Below, one piece after another: positions 36,100 through 43,045 of a stretch of DNA of 64,000 nt. This DNA comes from Ectothiorhodospiraceae bacterium BW-2. GTDB taxonomy: Bacteria; Pseudomonadota; Gammaproteobacteria; Thiohalomonadales; Thiohalomonadaceae. The stretch lies in contig CP032507.1 of NCBI GenBank assembly GCA_008375315.1, forward strand, positions 186,001 through 250,000, given 5' to 3'. Below the pieces are notes generated by a model. The model did not search any database. It had not been told where the DNA came from and was given only the letters and a program-made list of their open reading frames with translations. How positions within the stretch are numbered: the first letter of the stretch is position 1; every line of letters begins with the position of its first letter. The translations under genes were made by a program, and so were the position numbers.

Positions 36100-36222
36100 G
36101 GCTAAAATTAACCTCGATTCAGAACCCCCCGCTATTCTCAGTCGATTTGGCTGAAAATCGGGGAGGTTCTGAATTTTTGTTCCGTAACTTGTTGAGCGCA
36201 AAGGGCGCTTTCAGGGGTAGGG
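36100..36222 (+). promoter_or_regulatory. Leader of CRISPR array 1
   Basis: Directly before the first repeat lie 123 bases that recur, with few changes, before array 2 (58197-58318). Contained is a long hairpin at 36118-36173: TTCAGAACC pairs with GGTTCTGAA, then CCCC with GGGG, with an inner TCAG/CTGA part; it is followed by ATTTTTG and may double as terminator of the AAA+ gene. The last 45 bases (TTCCGTAACTTGTTGAGCGC...) are also nearly conserved. Confidence 0.8.
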
Positions 36223-37416
36223 GCCGAGAGGCATATCCTTACCGGTAGGGGTTGGAACACAATGAAAGTCCATTGACTCTGGATTAATGGGCCGAGAGGC
36301 ATATCCTTACCGGTAGGGGTTGGAACCTTCTATTTTGACCAACCATAGCGTACTGGCTATGGCCGAGAGGCATATCCTTACCGGTAGGGGTTGGAACAAT
36401 CCTTTAGATAAATAGTTCTCGGCACCCGCCGAGAGGCATATCCTTACCGGTAGGGGTTGGAACACAATGAAAGTCCATTGACTCTGGATTAATGGGCCGA
36501 GAGGCATATCCTTACCGGTAGGGGTTGGAACCTTCTATTTTGACCAACCATAGCGTACTGGCTATGGCCGAGAGGCATATCCTTACCGGTAGGGGTTGGA
36601 ACAATCCTTTAGATAAATAGTTCTCGGCACCCGCCGAGAGGCATATCCTTACCGGTAGGGGTTGGAACTGTATTAGCCTCGCTTGATAACGAGTTTAAAC
36701 TGCCGAGAGGCATATCCTTACCGGTAGGGGTTGGAACTGGTTCGGACATAAATTCATCCTCATGTGATTGCCGAGAGGCATATCCTTACCGGTAGGGGTT
36801 GGAACTCAATAGAACAGCTAATCGGCATTCCCAATATAGCCGAGAGGCATATCCTTACCGGTAGGGGTTGGAACCTTTTCGCCAAACCCAACTTTGTCCG
36901 TAGACATCGCCGAGAGGCATATCCTTACCGGTAGGGGTTGGAACTTTCAGCGACTTGATAGCTACTTCTACCCTCCAGGCCGAGAGGCATATCCTTACCG
37001 GTAGGGGTTGGAACCTTTGTCGGGTCAAACCTCTCCTTTTTAGAGCCGAGAGGCATATCCTTACCGGTAGGGGTTGGAACGATTTCCGCATCAACCTGCC
37101 TATAGGTGTGTGTGCCGAGAGGCATATCCTTACCGGTAGGGGTTGGAACTGTATGTCTGCAGTACCTCGTGTTAACGAGCCGAGAGGCATATCCTTACCG
37201 GTAGGGGTTGGAACCATAGTCAGACAAGTCAAACTTCAAATATGGGCCGAGAGGCATATCCTTACCGGTAGGGGTTGGAACCATCTTTCTCTGTAATAAC
37301 CAATAGCTCCATGCCGAGAGGCATATCCTTACCGGTAGGGGTTGGAACATTTTCTAATAACTCTCGTATTTCAATCATTTGCCGAGAGGCATATCCTTAC
37401 CGGTAGGGGTTGGAAC
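36223..37416 (+). CRISPR. CRISPR array 1: 18 repeats, 17 spacers
   Basis: The 36-base repeat starts GCCGAGAGGCATATCCTTAC, continues CGGTAGGGGTTGGAAC, and is unchanged in all 18 copies. It contains the palindrome TACCGGTA. Spacers are 30-35 bases. Repeats start at 36223, 36291, 36362, 36428, 36496, 36567, 36633, 36702, 36770, 36839, 36909, 36979, 37045, 37114, 37179, 37246, 37313 and 37381. Spacers 1-3 are repeated exactly as spacers 4-6 (a 205-base tandem duplication). Leader position and the terminal eight bases GTTGGAAC as a 5' handle both indicate rightward transcription. Short frames read through the array are artefacts of the 36-base repeat. Confidence 0.98.
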
Positions 37417-37449
37417 GGGTGGCAACACCCAGCCTGCCACTGCTGGCTA

Positions 37450-37480
37450 TTGCCATCAACTGTAATTACACTATAATTAC
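37450..37480 (+). promoter_or_regulatory. Promoter/operator of mazEF
   Basis: TTGCCA (37450-37455) and TATAAT (37472-37477) are 16 bases apart. TGTAATTACA (37461-37470) is a perfect palindrome and TATAATTACA repeats half of it over the -10 box, a likely MazE binding site for autoregulation. A small hairpin (GGGTGGCAACACCC, 37417-37430) lies just after the last CRISPR repeat. Confidence 0.6.
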
Positions 37481-37506
37481 AATCAACCATCGCTAGGAGA
37501 AGGAAA

Positions 37507-37761
37507 ATGGCGCAATTAATTCAAATTGGTAACTCGCAAGGCATTCGCATTCCAAAGCCGATAATAGATCAAGCCCAACTAAGTGGTGCTGAGCTTGAGC
37601 TTGAGATTGTGCAGGAAGGGTTATTAATTAAACCGAAAAAAAAGGCGCGTTCAGGTTGGCAAACCGCCATAGAAGAGACACTATCCCGCAATAAAAAACA
37701 GGAGGTCGATCAGGAGTGGCTCAACGCCCCCCTTACTGATAATAGAGAGATAGAGTGGTGA
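37507..37761 (+). CDS. mazE: MazE-like antitoxin (AbrB fold)
   Basis: An 84-residue protein with an N-terminal swapped-hairpin AbrB/MazE DNA-binding domain (I-G-N-S-Q-G-I-R-I-P-K-P near residues 7-18) and an acidic C-terminal tail (V-D-Q-E-W-L-N-A-P) that normally wraps the toxin. AGGAGAAGGA precedes the ATG. The stop overlaps the toxin start. Sits between CRISPR array 1 and the NYN gene, probably an island stabiliser. Confidence 0.88.
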   Translation: MAQLIQIGNSQGIRIPKPIIDQAQLSGAELELEIVQEGLLIKPKKKARSGWQTAIEETLSRNKKQEVDQEWLNAPLTDNREIEW

Positions 37762-38084
37762 CACCAAACATCCAACGATTTGAAGTCTGGCTTATCGGAC
37801 TAAACCCCACCACAGGAAGAGAGATAAACAAAACACGCCCCTGCGTTATCATCTCCCCGAATGAGATGTCAGCCCTATCAACCGTCATTGTTGCCCCGAT
37901 GACCACAAAAGGCTTTACATACCCTTGCCGGGTGCCGGTAGAGTTTCAGCAAAAAAACGGACTGATTTTGATTGACCAAATCAGAGCCCTTGATAAAAGC
38001 CGCTGTATAAAAAAACTGGGAATAATCGATCAACCAACCCAACACGCCCTGTGCCAATGTTTGCAAGAGATGTTCGCCTACTAA
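37755..38084 (+). CDS. mazF: MazF/PemK-type mRNA interferase toxin
   Basis: A 109-residue toxin: R-F-E-V-W-L-I-G-L-N-P-T-T-G-R-E (usually G-D-V-W-x-V-x-L-x-P), K-T-R-P-C-V-I-I-S-P, V-A-P-M-T-T, and L-I-D-Q-I-R-A-L-D near residue 75. These correspond to the MazF core with its substrate-binding Arg and Thr. It starts with GTG at 37755 (or the next GTG), overlapping the mazE stop. It cleaves mRNA at short sequences in the family. Intact. Confidence 0.88.
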   Translation: MVTPNIQRFEVWLIGLNPTTGREINKTRPCVIISPNEMSALSTVIVAPMTTKGFTYPCRVPVEFQQKNGLILIDQIRALDKSRCIKKLGIIDQPTQHALCQCLQEMFAY

Positions 38085-38141
38085 AAAAATCACCCGCCAC
38101 AAACTTTACACCCCCGCTTTGAATTGGGACTGATATTTTTA

Positions 38142-38178
38142 TGTGAGTTTCTTTTGTTGGTGATACCCAACGGTATCA
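38142..38178 (+). promoter_or_regulatory. Shared motif plus hairpin, upstream of the NYN gene
   Basis: TGTGAGTTTCTT (38142-38153) followed by TGATACC-CAAC-GGTATCA (38161-38178), a 7-bp stem with a 4-base loop. The same arrangement recurs before the vWA gene (TGATGCC-CTAC-GGCATCA), where one stem pair is changed on both sides. The start codon is 32 bases further. Confidence 0.6.
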
Positions 38179-38209
38179 ACCCCCATTAGCCCACAAAAGG
38201 AGCACAGCT

Positions 38210-39100
38210 ATGTCTTTTAAGCGTCGTTTTACCCAACTCTTCACTCGTTCAAAGCCACAGGCCACCCGACTACCGAACCAACCTGTGGCTGCAAATCCCC
38301 CGCCAACACTATCTGTACCACCGATCACGCCACCGCTACACAGCGAGGTCTTTATCGATACCGATAACTGCTTTGGGGCGCTAAACCAGATCAATCGCGA
38401 TCTGGCACTGCTCTTTTTGCACCATCCTCAGCAGCTCGAAGCGTTTATTCAGCAGCAGATTGGCGGCACGCTCACCTTTCGTTACTACGGTAACCCTGCG
38501 TTTCTGATCCAGCGGGGATTTACCCGCCCGCTACAATCCAACCCTTCGACACACCGGGGCAAAAACTCCGATGACATTCAGATTGCCCTCGATGTGGCTC
38601 ATCTGCCAGCCTCGGTGACATCGGTAGTGATTGTTAGCGCCGACAGCGACTTTATTCCGGTAGCTCAACGCTGCCAGCAGCAACAGAAGCAAGCGATTAT
38701 GGTGCCACTTGGCCGTTTTAAGCCGCACAACTACGGTGAATATGATCGGATCATCAACCCAGATAGGCTGATTCAGCAGTTGCAGCAGCTGGTTGAGATT
38801 CGCCACAACGATCACAACCCGCCACAGCCCGCACTACCGAAAAAGCCATCCTCGCCTCCGGTACCAAAGAGCCAACACCGCTTAAAGGCCGCGCAAAAGA
38901 TCGCCGTGCGTAACTTTTTGCACGATGAGTTGCGCGAGCGCCACCAACTGAATCTGGCCGAAACCGGCTATCAGCTGCGGCAGCGTTTTAACCTGCATGA
39001 CCACCACTGGTACGGTTATGGTAGTTGCAAAAAGCTCTGTCTGGCTCTGCTCGATAGCGTTAAGCTGGATGAGACGGGATACAAGTTGCTGCCACGCTAA
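38210..39100 (+). CDS. NYN-domain (PIN-like) RNase
   Basis: A 296-residue protein with an N-terminal low-complexity linker (1-45) and a NYN nuclease domain: V-F-I-D-T-D-N-C-F-G (Asp50, Asp52), N-S-D-D-I-Q-I-A-L-D (Asp121/122) and V-S-A-D-S-D-F (Asp145, Asp147), i.e. the acidic metal site of this PIN-related fold. After a Pro-rich linker (about 205-225) the C-terminal 70 residues form a helical domain, possibly LOTUS/OST-HTH-like (R-N-F-L-H-D-E-L-R-E-R... G-Y-G-S-C-K-K-L). NYN-LOTUS proteins bind and cut RNA. AAAGGAG precedes the ATG. It is an accessory of this CRISPR island by position. Confidence 0.82.
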   Translation: MSFKRRFTQLFTRSKPQATRLPNQPVAANPPPTLSVPPITPPLHSEVFIDTDNCFGALNQINRDLALLFLHHPQQLEAFIQQQIGGTLTFRYYGNPAFLIQRGFTRPLQSNPSTHRGKNSDDIQIALDVAHLPASVTSVVIVSADSDFIPVAQRCQQQQKQAIMVPLGRFKPHNYGEYDRIINPDRLIQQLQQLVEIRHNDHNPPQPALPKKPSSPPVPKSQHRLKAAQKIAVRNFLHDELRERHQLNLAETGYQLRQRFNLHDHHWYGYGSCKKLCLALLDSVKLDETGYKLLPR

Positions 39101-39116
39101 CTGCGCCTAAACCGTT

Positions 39117-39140
39117 CACCCTCTTCCCCCGAAGAGGGTG
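39117..39140. terminator. Hairpin after the NYN gene
   Basis: CACCCTCTTC-CCCC-GAAGAGGGTG: a perfect 10-bp stem with a 4-base loop, 16 bases after the NYN stop. There is no T-run. Confidence 0.6.
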
Positions 39141-39155
39141 ATTTACAAAATAAAA

Positions 39156-39185
39156 TTGTGAGTTTCTTCTATAGGTATCTTTTTT
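39156..39185 (+). promoter_or_regulatory. Shared motif upstream of cas2
   Basis: TTGTGAGTTTCTT (39156-39168), then GGTATCTTTTTTACC, a weak GGTA/TACC hairpin. The cas2 start is at 39207. This is the second of four occurrences; the 13-mer is identical to the third. Confidence 0.55.
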
Positions 39186-39206
39186 ACCCACACCGGAGAT
39201 ACCGCC

Positions 39207-39488
39207 ATGAAGAGCCCGCAAAACTTTGTTGTCGCTTACGATGTCAGCTCCAACAGAGAGCGCAGCCGCATTAGTAAACTGCTCGAAGGCTACGGTTTTC
39301 GCGCCCAAAAGAGCCTGTTTGAGATCCGAGCTGACAAAACCACACTACGCCGCCTGACCCGTGCGCTACAGGCGCTGAATCTGACCAGTGGTTTTGCCCG
39401 CATCTACCCGCTCGGTTATCGCGTTGCCCCGGTCTCAATTGGTGAAGCACCGCCCGCGAGTGATGCCGACTCGCTCTATCTCTGCTGA
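39207..39488 (+). CDS. cas2: CRISPR integration protein Cas2
   Basis: A 93-residue ferredoxin-fold protein. V-V-A-Y-D-V-S-S-N-R-E-R-S-R (Asp11) and L-L-E-G-Y-G-F-R-A-Q-K-S-L-F-E are characteristic of Cas2, as is the dimer-forming C-terminal strand region. Cas2 dimers bridge Cas1 dimers during spacer integration. Its partner Cas1 is here fused to Cas6 and a reverse transcriptase, 16 kb downstream; cas2 stands alone with its own upstream motif. A GGAG ribosome binding site precedes the start. Confidence 0.92.
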   Translation: MKSPQNFVVAYDVSSNRERSRISKLLEGYGFRAQKSLFEIRADKTTLRRLTRALQALNLTSGFARIYPLGYRVAPVSIGEAPPASDADSLYLC

Positions 39489-39511
39489 GAAGCTATTTAC
39501 TCTCAATTTAT

Positions 39512-39573
39512 TTGTGAGTTTCTTAAATAAACAGAACAACCGTTAAACCGGCAATTATTTATCGGTTTCCTAG
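39512..39573 (+). promoter_or_regulatory. Shared motif upstream of the small protein and kinase operon
   Basis: TTGTGAGTTTCTT (39512-39524), followed downstream by AAACCG...CGGTTT (about 39545-39570), a 6-bp stem. The gene start is at 39617. Confidence 0.55.
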
Positions 39574-39616
39574 ATAACCCAATCCCCCCTTTAACCTATC
39601 TTCCTAGGAGTGAGCC

Positions 39617-39871
39617 ATGCGCCATATCGACCGTAACATTATGAAAATTCTGCGTCCGTTTTTGAAGCAAAATAGTGCATTAAGCATCGAAAACGGTTCC
39701 AAGCACAACAAGCTGCGCCACCGCCTCACCGGTGACTGGCTGCTGCTGGCCGGCTCGGTGAGCGATCATCGGGCTATGAAAAACTTTCAAGCCGATCTGA
39801 AGCGTTTCGTCACTACCGGCGAAGGCTTTATCTACCGTCAGACCGGTACTTTACCGTTGCAATCTGCCTAA
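39617..39871 (+). CDS. Small basic protein, HicA-like pattern
   Basis: An 84-residue basic protein. The segment N-G-S-K-H-N-K-L-R-H-R-L-T-G-D-W (about residues 26-41), with S-D-H-R-A-M-K-N-F-Q-A-D-L-K-R after it, follows the HicA arrangement of a Gly-Ser-x-His strand and a final helix, a dsRBD-like RNA-binding fold. It is not a convincing HicA toxin, since no HicB gene is beside it. It is followed 10 bases later by the kinase with AAGGAGG, so the two are co-expressed. Function unknown. Confidence 0.6.
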   Translation: MRHIDRNIMKILRPFLKQNSALSIENGSKHNKLRHRLTGDWLLLAGSVSDHRAMKNFQADLKRFVTTGEGFIYRQTGTLPLQSA

Positions 39872-39881
39872 GGAGGCTACG

Positions 39882-40973
39882 ATGTGGTTCCCATTTACCG
39901 CTATTTTCTCTTCGCCGACAACACCCGCTCCGGCTCAGACTTTACACAGGCCAAAGCCGGTGGTGACCCCTCCCCCTTTAACGACTATCATCGATCCACA
40001 AGGCCAACAGCGTCAACTCGATTCGGAACTGGCCCGTGGTGGTGAAGGGAGTATCTATCCCCTGCAAGATCGGCCTGAGGTGTTGATCAAGCTCTACCAC
40101 CCAGAGGTGTTGCAAAAGCGTGGTGCGCTGTTGCAACAGAAGGTTGAGCAGATGACCACCCTTGCAACGACCCTGCCCGATTCATTGAGCTGGCCTAAAT
40201 TGTCGGTCTTCCACCCGAACCATCCCGACCGCTGGCTCGGCTACGCCATGCGCCGCATGGAGGGTAAACCGATGAAGCTAATGGCGCACGCCGTCGCTTA
40301 TCGTAAACACTTTCCCGGACTGGATCGGATTGCGATGGTGAACTATCTGCTCCAGCTGTTAAAGCTGCTCGATGAGCTGCACCAAAAGCAGATTTTTATT
40401 GGCGACTACAATCTCAATAACATCCTCTGCCAGCCGGGTAGCAATCGCGTCGGCTTAATCGACTGCGACAGCTATCAGGTTAGCCTGAATGGTAAGCACT
40501 ACCCCTGCCCCGTCGGCAGTCCCGATATGACACCGGTCGAGCACCATGGCCAATCGTTTGAACAGCTGGTCCGCACCCCAGAGAGCGAACGCTTTTCGGT
40601 CGCCATGATTCTGTTTAAGGCGTTAATGCTCGGTCGCCACCCCTACGACATTGTCGGGGGGGATGATCCGGTGACTAACCTTAAGCGCGGGAATTTTCCC
40701 TATGGCAAGGGCAAATATGGCATTCCAGAAGGACATTGGTACAACATCTGGAGCCATATGCCCCACAAGCTTAAGTCGATGTTTATCTCCACCTTTACTG
40801 ACGGCGTTCACGATCCGGCACTGCGCCCTACGCTGCAGCAGTGGCATGACGAGCTGAAGCTCTATCGCAAGAATATGCAGCGCGACTGGCACGATACCCG
40901 GGTGATTCCGCCTGAACCGAAGAGCAGTGAATACCGGGGCAATCGCAGCGATATCTCCCGCGAATCGTGCTAA
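39882..40973 (+). CDS. Eukaryotic-type protein kinase of a TerY-P-like triad
   Basis: A 363-residue protein kinase. After a Pro-rich N-terminus, A-R-G-G-E-G-S-I-Y gives the glycine loop (52-59), V-L-I-K-L-Y the ATP Lys (about 70), I-G-D-Y-N-L-N-N-I-L the catalytic loop (Asp175, in place of HRD-x4-N), and L-I-D-C-D-S-Y the metal site (DCD in place of DFG, Asp194). No transmembrane segment. Kinases of this shape are linked to TerY-type vWA and PP2C genes, and both lie directly downstream. They are thought to form a phosphorylation switch in stress and defence systems. Substrate unknown. Confidence 0.82.
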   Translation: MWFPFTAIFSSPTTPAPAQTLHRPKPVVTPPPLTTIIDPQGQQRQLDSELARGGEGSIYPLQDRPEVLIKLYHPEVLQKRGALLQQKVEQMTTLATTLPDSLSWPKLSVFHPNHPDRWLGYAMRRMEGKPMKLMAHAVAYRKHFPGLDRIAMVNYLLQLLKLLDELHQKQIFIGDYNLNNILCQPGSNRVGLIDCDSYQVSLNGKHYPCPVGSPDMTPVEHHGQSFEQLVRTPESERFSVAMILFKALMLGRHPYDIVGGDDPVTNLKRGNFPYGKGKYGIPEGHWYNIWSHMPHKLKSMFISTFTDGVHDPALRPTLQQWHDELKLYRKNMQRDWHDTRVIPPEPKSSEYRGNRSDISRESC

Positions 40974-40992
40974 CCCCTAACCCTGTTCACCT

Positions 40993-41020
40993 GAGCGGCA
41001 CCCCTTGCCGCTCTTTTTTT
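40993..41020 (+). terminator. Intrinsic terminator after the kinase gene
   Basis: GAGCGGCA (40993-41000) pairs with TGCCGCTC (41006-41013) and is followed by seven T. A classical rho-independent terminator. Confidence 0.85.
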
Positions 41021-41045
41021 GTCTAAACCACTGAGGAACCTAGCT

Positions 41046-41123
41046 ATGTGTACCCTCTCTATTCTCTTTAACCTGCTTATTCTCGGCCTGATCATTTTGG
41101 CCGCTTTGAAGATGAACATGTAA
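41046..41123 (+). CDS. Very small membrane protein
   Basis: A 25-residue frame: M-C-T-L-S, then an uninterrupted hydrophobic stretch (I-L-F-N-L-L-I-L-G-L-I-I-L-A-A-L), ending K-M-N-M. GAGGAA lies about 10 bases upstream. It could be a type I toxin-like or regulatory membrane peptide. The frame is short enough to be fortuitous, but the hydrophobic run and the ribosome binding site argue for a real gene. Confidence 0.4.
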   Translation: MCTLSILFNLLILGLIILAALKMNM

Positions 41124-41127
41124 TTAT

Positions 41128-41165
41128 TTGTGAGTCTCTTAATTAACTGATGCCCTACGGCATCA
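41128..41165 (+). promoter_or_regulatory. Shared motif plus hairpin, upstream of the vWA gene
   Basis: TTGTGAGTCTCTT (41128-41140) and TGATGCC-CTAC-GGCATCA (41148-41165). Compared with the NYN copy the stem pair A-T is G-C here, a compensating change. The gene starts at 41207. Confidence 0.6.
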
Positions 41166-41206
41166 TCTGACTATCATTCATCTCTATCACACTACGGAGT
41201 TATACC

Positions 41207-41851
41207 ATGAACGATCTGATCGACAACCCCTCTCCCCGCTGCGCTTGTGCTCTGGTACTCGATACCTCTGGCTCTATGATGGGCGCTCCCATTGCTGAGC
41301 TCAATCAGGGTCTGCTGGAGTTTATCCACACCATTAAGGAGGATGATACCGCCGCCTACTCAGTTGAGCTGGGTATCTTTACTGCCGGCGGTCAGGTGCA
41401 GGAGCTGCTCCCTTTCACCACGCTGAACGAGCTGGAGACGCTCGCCCCTCTCTCCGCTCGTGGAGGAACACCACTGGGCGAAGCGGTCGAGTTGGCAATT
41501 AAGCGGCTAGATGAGCGCAAGCAGGCCTATAAGCAGAACGGTGTGCCCTACTATCAGCCGTGGATGGTGATGATGAGCGATGGTGAGCCCACTGATACCT
41601 GGCAAGGGGCAGCGGCAACGGCGCGGATGCTCTCCGAGAGCCGCAAGCTGGTTTCGCTCCCGGTGGGGGTGCAGGGGGCTAATCTTAACACCCTCGGCCA
41701 GTTCTCCCATCGTGGCGCTAAGGCGATGGCCGGGCTGAAGTACCATGAGTTCTTCCAGTGGCTCTCAGCCAGCATGAGCCGTGTCTCAACTTCAGCTTCC
41801 ACCAGCTCTGCGGTCGCGCTGCCGCAGACCGCTTCGTGGGACACCATCTAG
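41207..41851 (+). CDS. TerY-like von Willebrand A domain protein
   Basis: A 214-residue vWA domain with a complete MIDAS: L-D-T-S-G-S-M (DxSxS, residues 19-23), the Thr in G-G-T-P-L-G-E (near 87) and M-S-D-G-E-P-T-D (near 124). It binds a divalent ion and usually recruits protein partners. The gene overlaps the PP2C start (TAGTG) and follows the kinase, giving the TerY-P-type triad of vWA, phosphatase and kinase. Such triads accompany tellurium-resistance-like and phage defence systems. Cytoplasmic; no signal peptide. Confidence 0.85.
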   Translation: MNDLIDNPSPRCACALVLDTSGSMMGAPIAELNQGLLEFIHTIKEDDTAAYSVELGIFTAGGQVQELLPFTTLNELETLAPLSARGGTPLGEAVELAIKRLDERKQAYKQNGVPYYQPWMVMMSDGEPTDTWQGAAATARMLSESRKLVSLPVGVQGANLNTLGQFSHRGAKAMAGLKYHEFFQWLSASMSRVSTSASTSSAVALPQTASWDTI

Positions 41852-42813
41852 TGGGCGCACTGCATAAGTGGCTGCATCTGCCCAATCCTGCGCCACCATC
41901 GGTACCGTTAATGGCTGCCGATGCGTGGCAGATCATGGAGGAGGCGGTGGTGGGGCTGGCTCACCGCCGTGTCAATCTTCCTTGTCAGGATGCCGTCCGT
42001 GCCGTGAACCACCCCCGTCCGGCGCTGGTGGTCGCTGACGGTGCCGGTAGTTCGCCGCTGTCGCATCAGGGCGCCCAAGCGGTCGTGGCCGGATTGATTC
42101 GCCTGTTTGAAACGCTCGATAAGCCGCTCTATGAGCTGCTTGATGCCGCCGACACCCCCGATAGCAATTTGGGACGTAGCTGGGCGCTGGTCATCGTTAA
42201 GCACGCCATGGGCTTGCTGACCGATTTGGCAGCTCAGCAGCAGCGTTCCGTCAGCGATTTTCGTTCCACTTTGCTGGTAGTGCTGGCCGGACAGCAGCGG
42301 CTCTTGTGGCTCAAGGTGGGTGACGGGGCGCTGGTCATTGAGCGCTGTGCCCCCTCTGACACCGAACCGTTCGAGTCGATGCTCTCAACCCTCGGTGAGG
42401 TCGGCAAGGGTGAGTTTGCCAATCAGACGCAGTTTCTCGATGCGATTGAACCGGATGATGTGCAGTCGGATCTGCTCGATATGGGCAATATCTGCGGCAT
42501 GGCACTCATGAGTGATGGCGCGGCCGAACGCTTAATCTCCCACGATGGCACACAGGTTGCCGCTCGCTTAACCACGCTGTTACAGCAGTTGCGCCAAGGT
42601 CGTCTGGCTCGCTCAACCCTAACGCAGATGTTCTATGAGGAGTCATTTTGCAAGGGTACTAGCGGTGATGATCGCTCTTTAGCACTCGCTGCACTGCCGG
42701 TGACTTTCTGTGAAACGACACAGCCATCGCATGAGCCTGCCACTTCGTCTGAAGTGCAACCGGAACCGAAAAAGAGTCCCCCTCGTAAGCGGCGGCGTAA
42801 AAGCCGTCAATAG
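41851..42813 (+). CDS. PP2C-family protein phosphatase
   Basis: I chose the GTG at 41851, which overlaps the vWA stop; M-A-A-D-A-W at 41911 is an alternative. About 320 residues. PP2C motifs: L-P-C-Q-D-A-V (metal Asp), L-V-V-A-D-G-A-G-S-S (metal DG), a V-G-D-G segment near residue 156, L-M-S-D-G-A-A-E and G-D-D-R-S-L-A-L at the end of the domain. The last 30 residues are a Lys/Arg/Pro-rich tail (P-P-R-K-R-R-R-K-S-R-Q), perhaps for nucleic-acid binding. It opposes the kinase of the triad. Confidence 0.85.
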   Translation: MGALHKWLHLPNPAPPSVPLMAADAWQIMEEAVVGLAHRRVNLPCQDAVRAVNHPRPALVVADGAGSSPLSHQGAQAVVAGLIRLFETLDKPLYELLDAADTPDSNLGRSWALVIVKHAMGLLTDLAAQQQRSVSDFRSTLLVVLAGQQRLLWLKVGDGALVIERCAPSDTEPFESMLSTLGEVGKGEFANQTQFLDAIEPDDVQSDLLDMGNICGMALMSDGAAERLISHDGTQVAARLTTLLQQLRQGRLARSTLTQMFYEESFCKGTSGDDRSLALAALPVTFCETTQPSHEPATSSEVQPEPKKSPPRKRRRKSRQ

Positions 42814-42905
42814 CCGCTAACCCATCCACTCTAACCGCTGCTCTGCTGCAGTATCTGCTACGGCAACTAGGACTCCCTCCGCTTGCCTAATCCCCCTCCT
42901 CTCTG

Positions 42906-42931
42906 TTACCGCCTGTTTTAGCAGGCGGTAA
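42906..42931. terminator. Hairpin after the phosphatase gene
   Basis: TTACCGCCTG pairs with CAGGCGGTAA around a 6-base loop (TTTTAG). No T-run follows. It separates the triad from the next operon (start 43046). The intervening 42814-43045 has no further supported gene. Confidence 0.6.
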
Positions 42932-43045
42932 TGCCCTCCTCTCTCTCAAAAATAGCTATTTCCCCCCTGTTTCCCTCGTTTTAGGCTTAAGCTATGCCAT
43001 AATAGCGGCTATCCTAGACACTCTAAATTGAACTTAGCTATACCC

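Noticed and set aside
36855-37296. Frames of 60-125 codons translating through CRISPR array 1
   Set aside because: They consist of repeated peptides that come from the 36-base repeat (a multiple of three) and are not genes.
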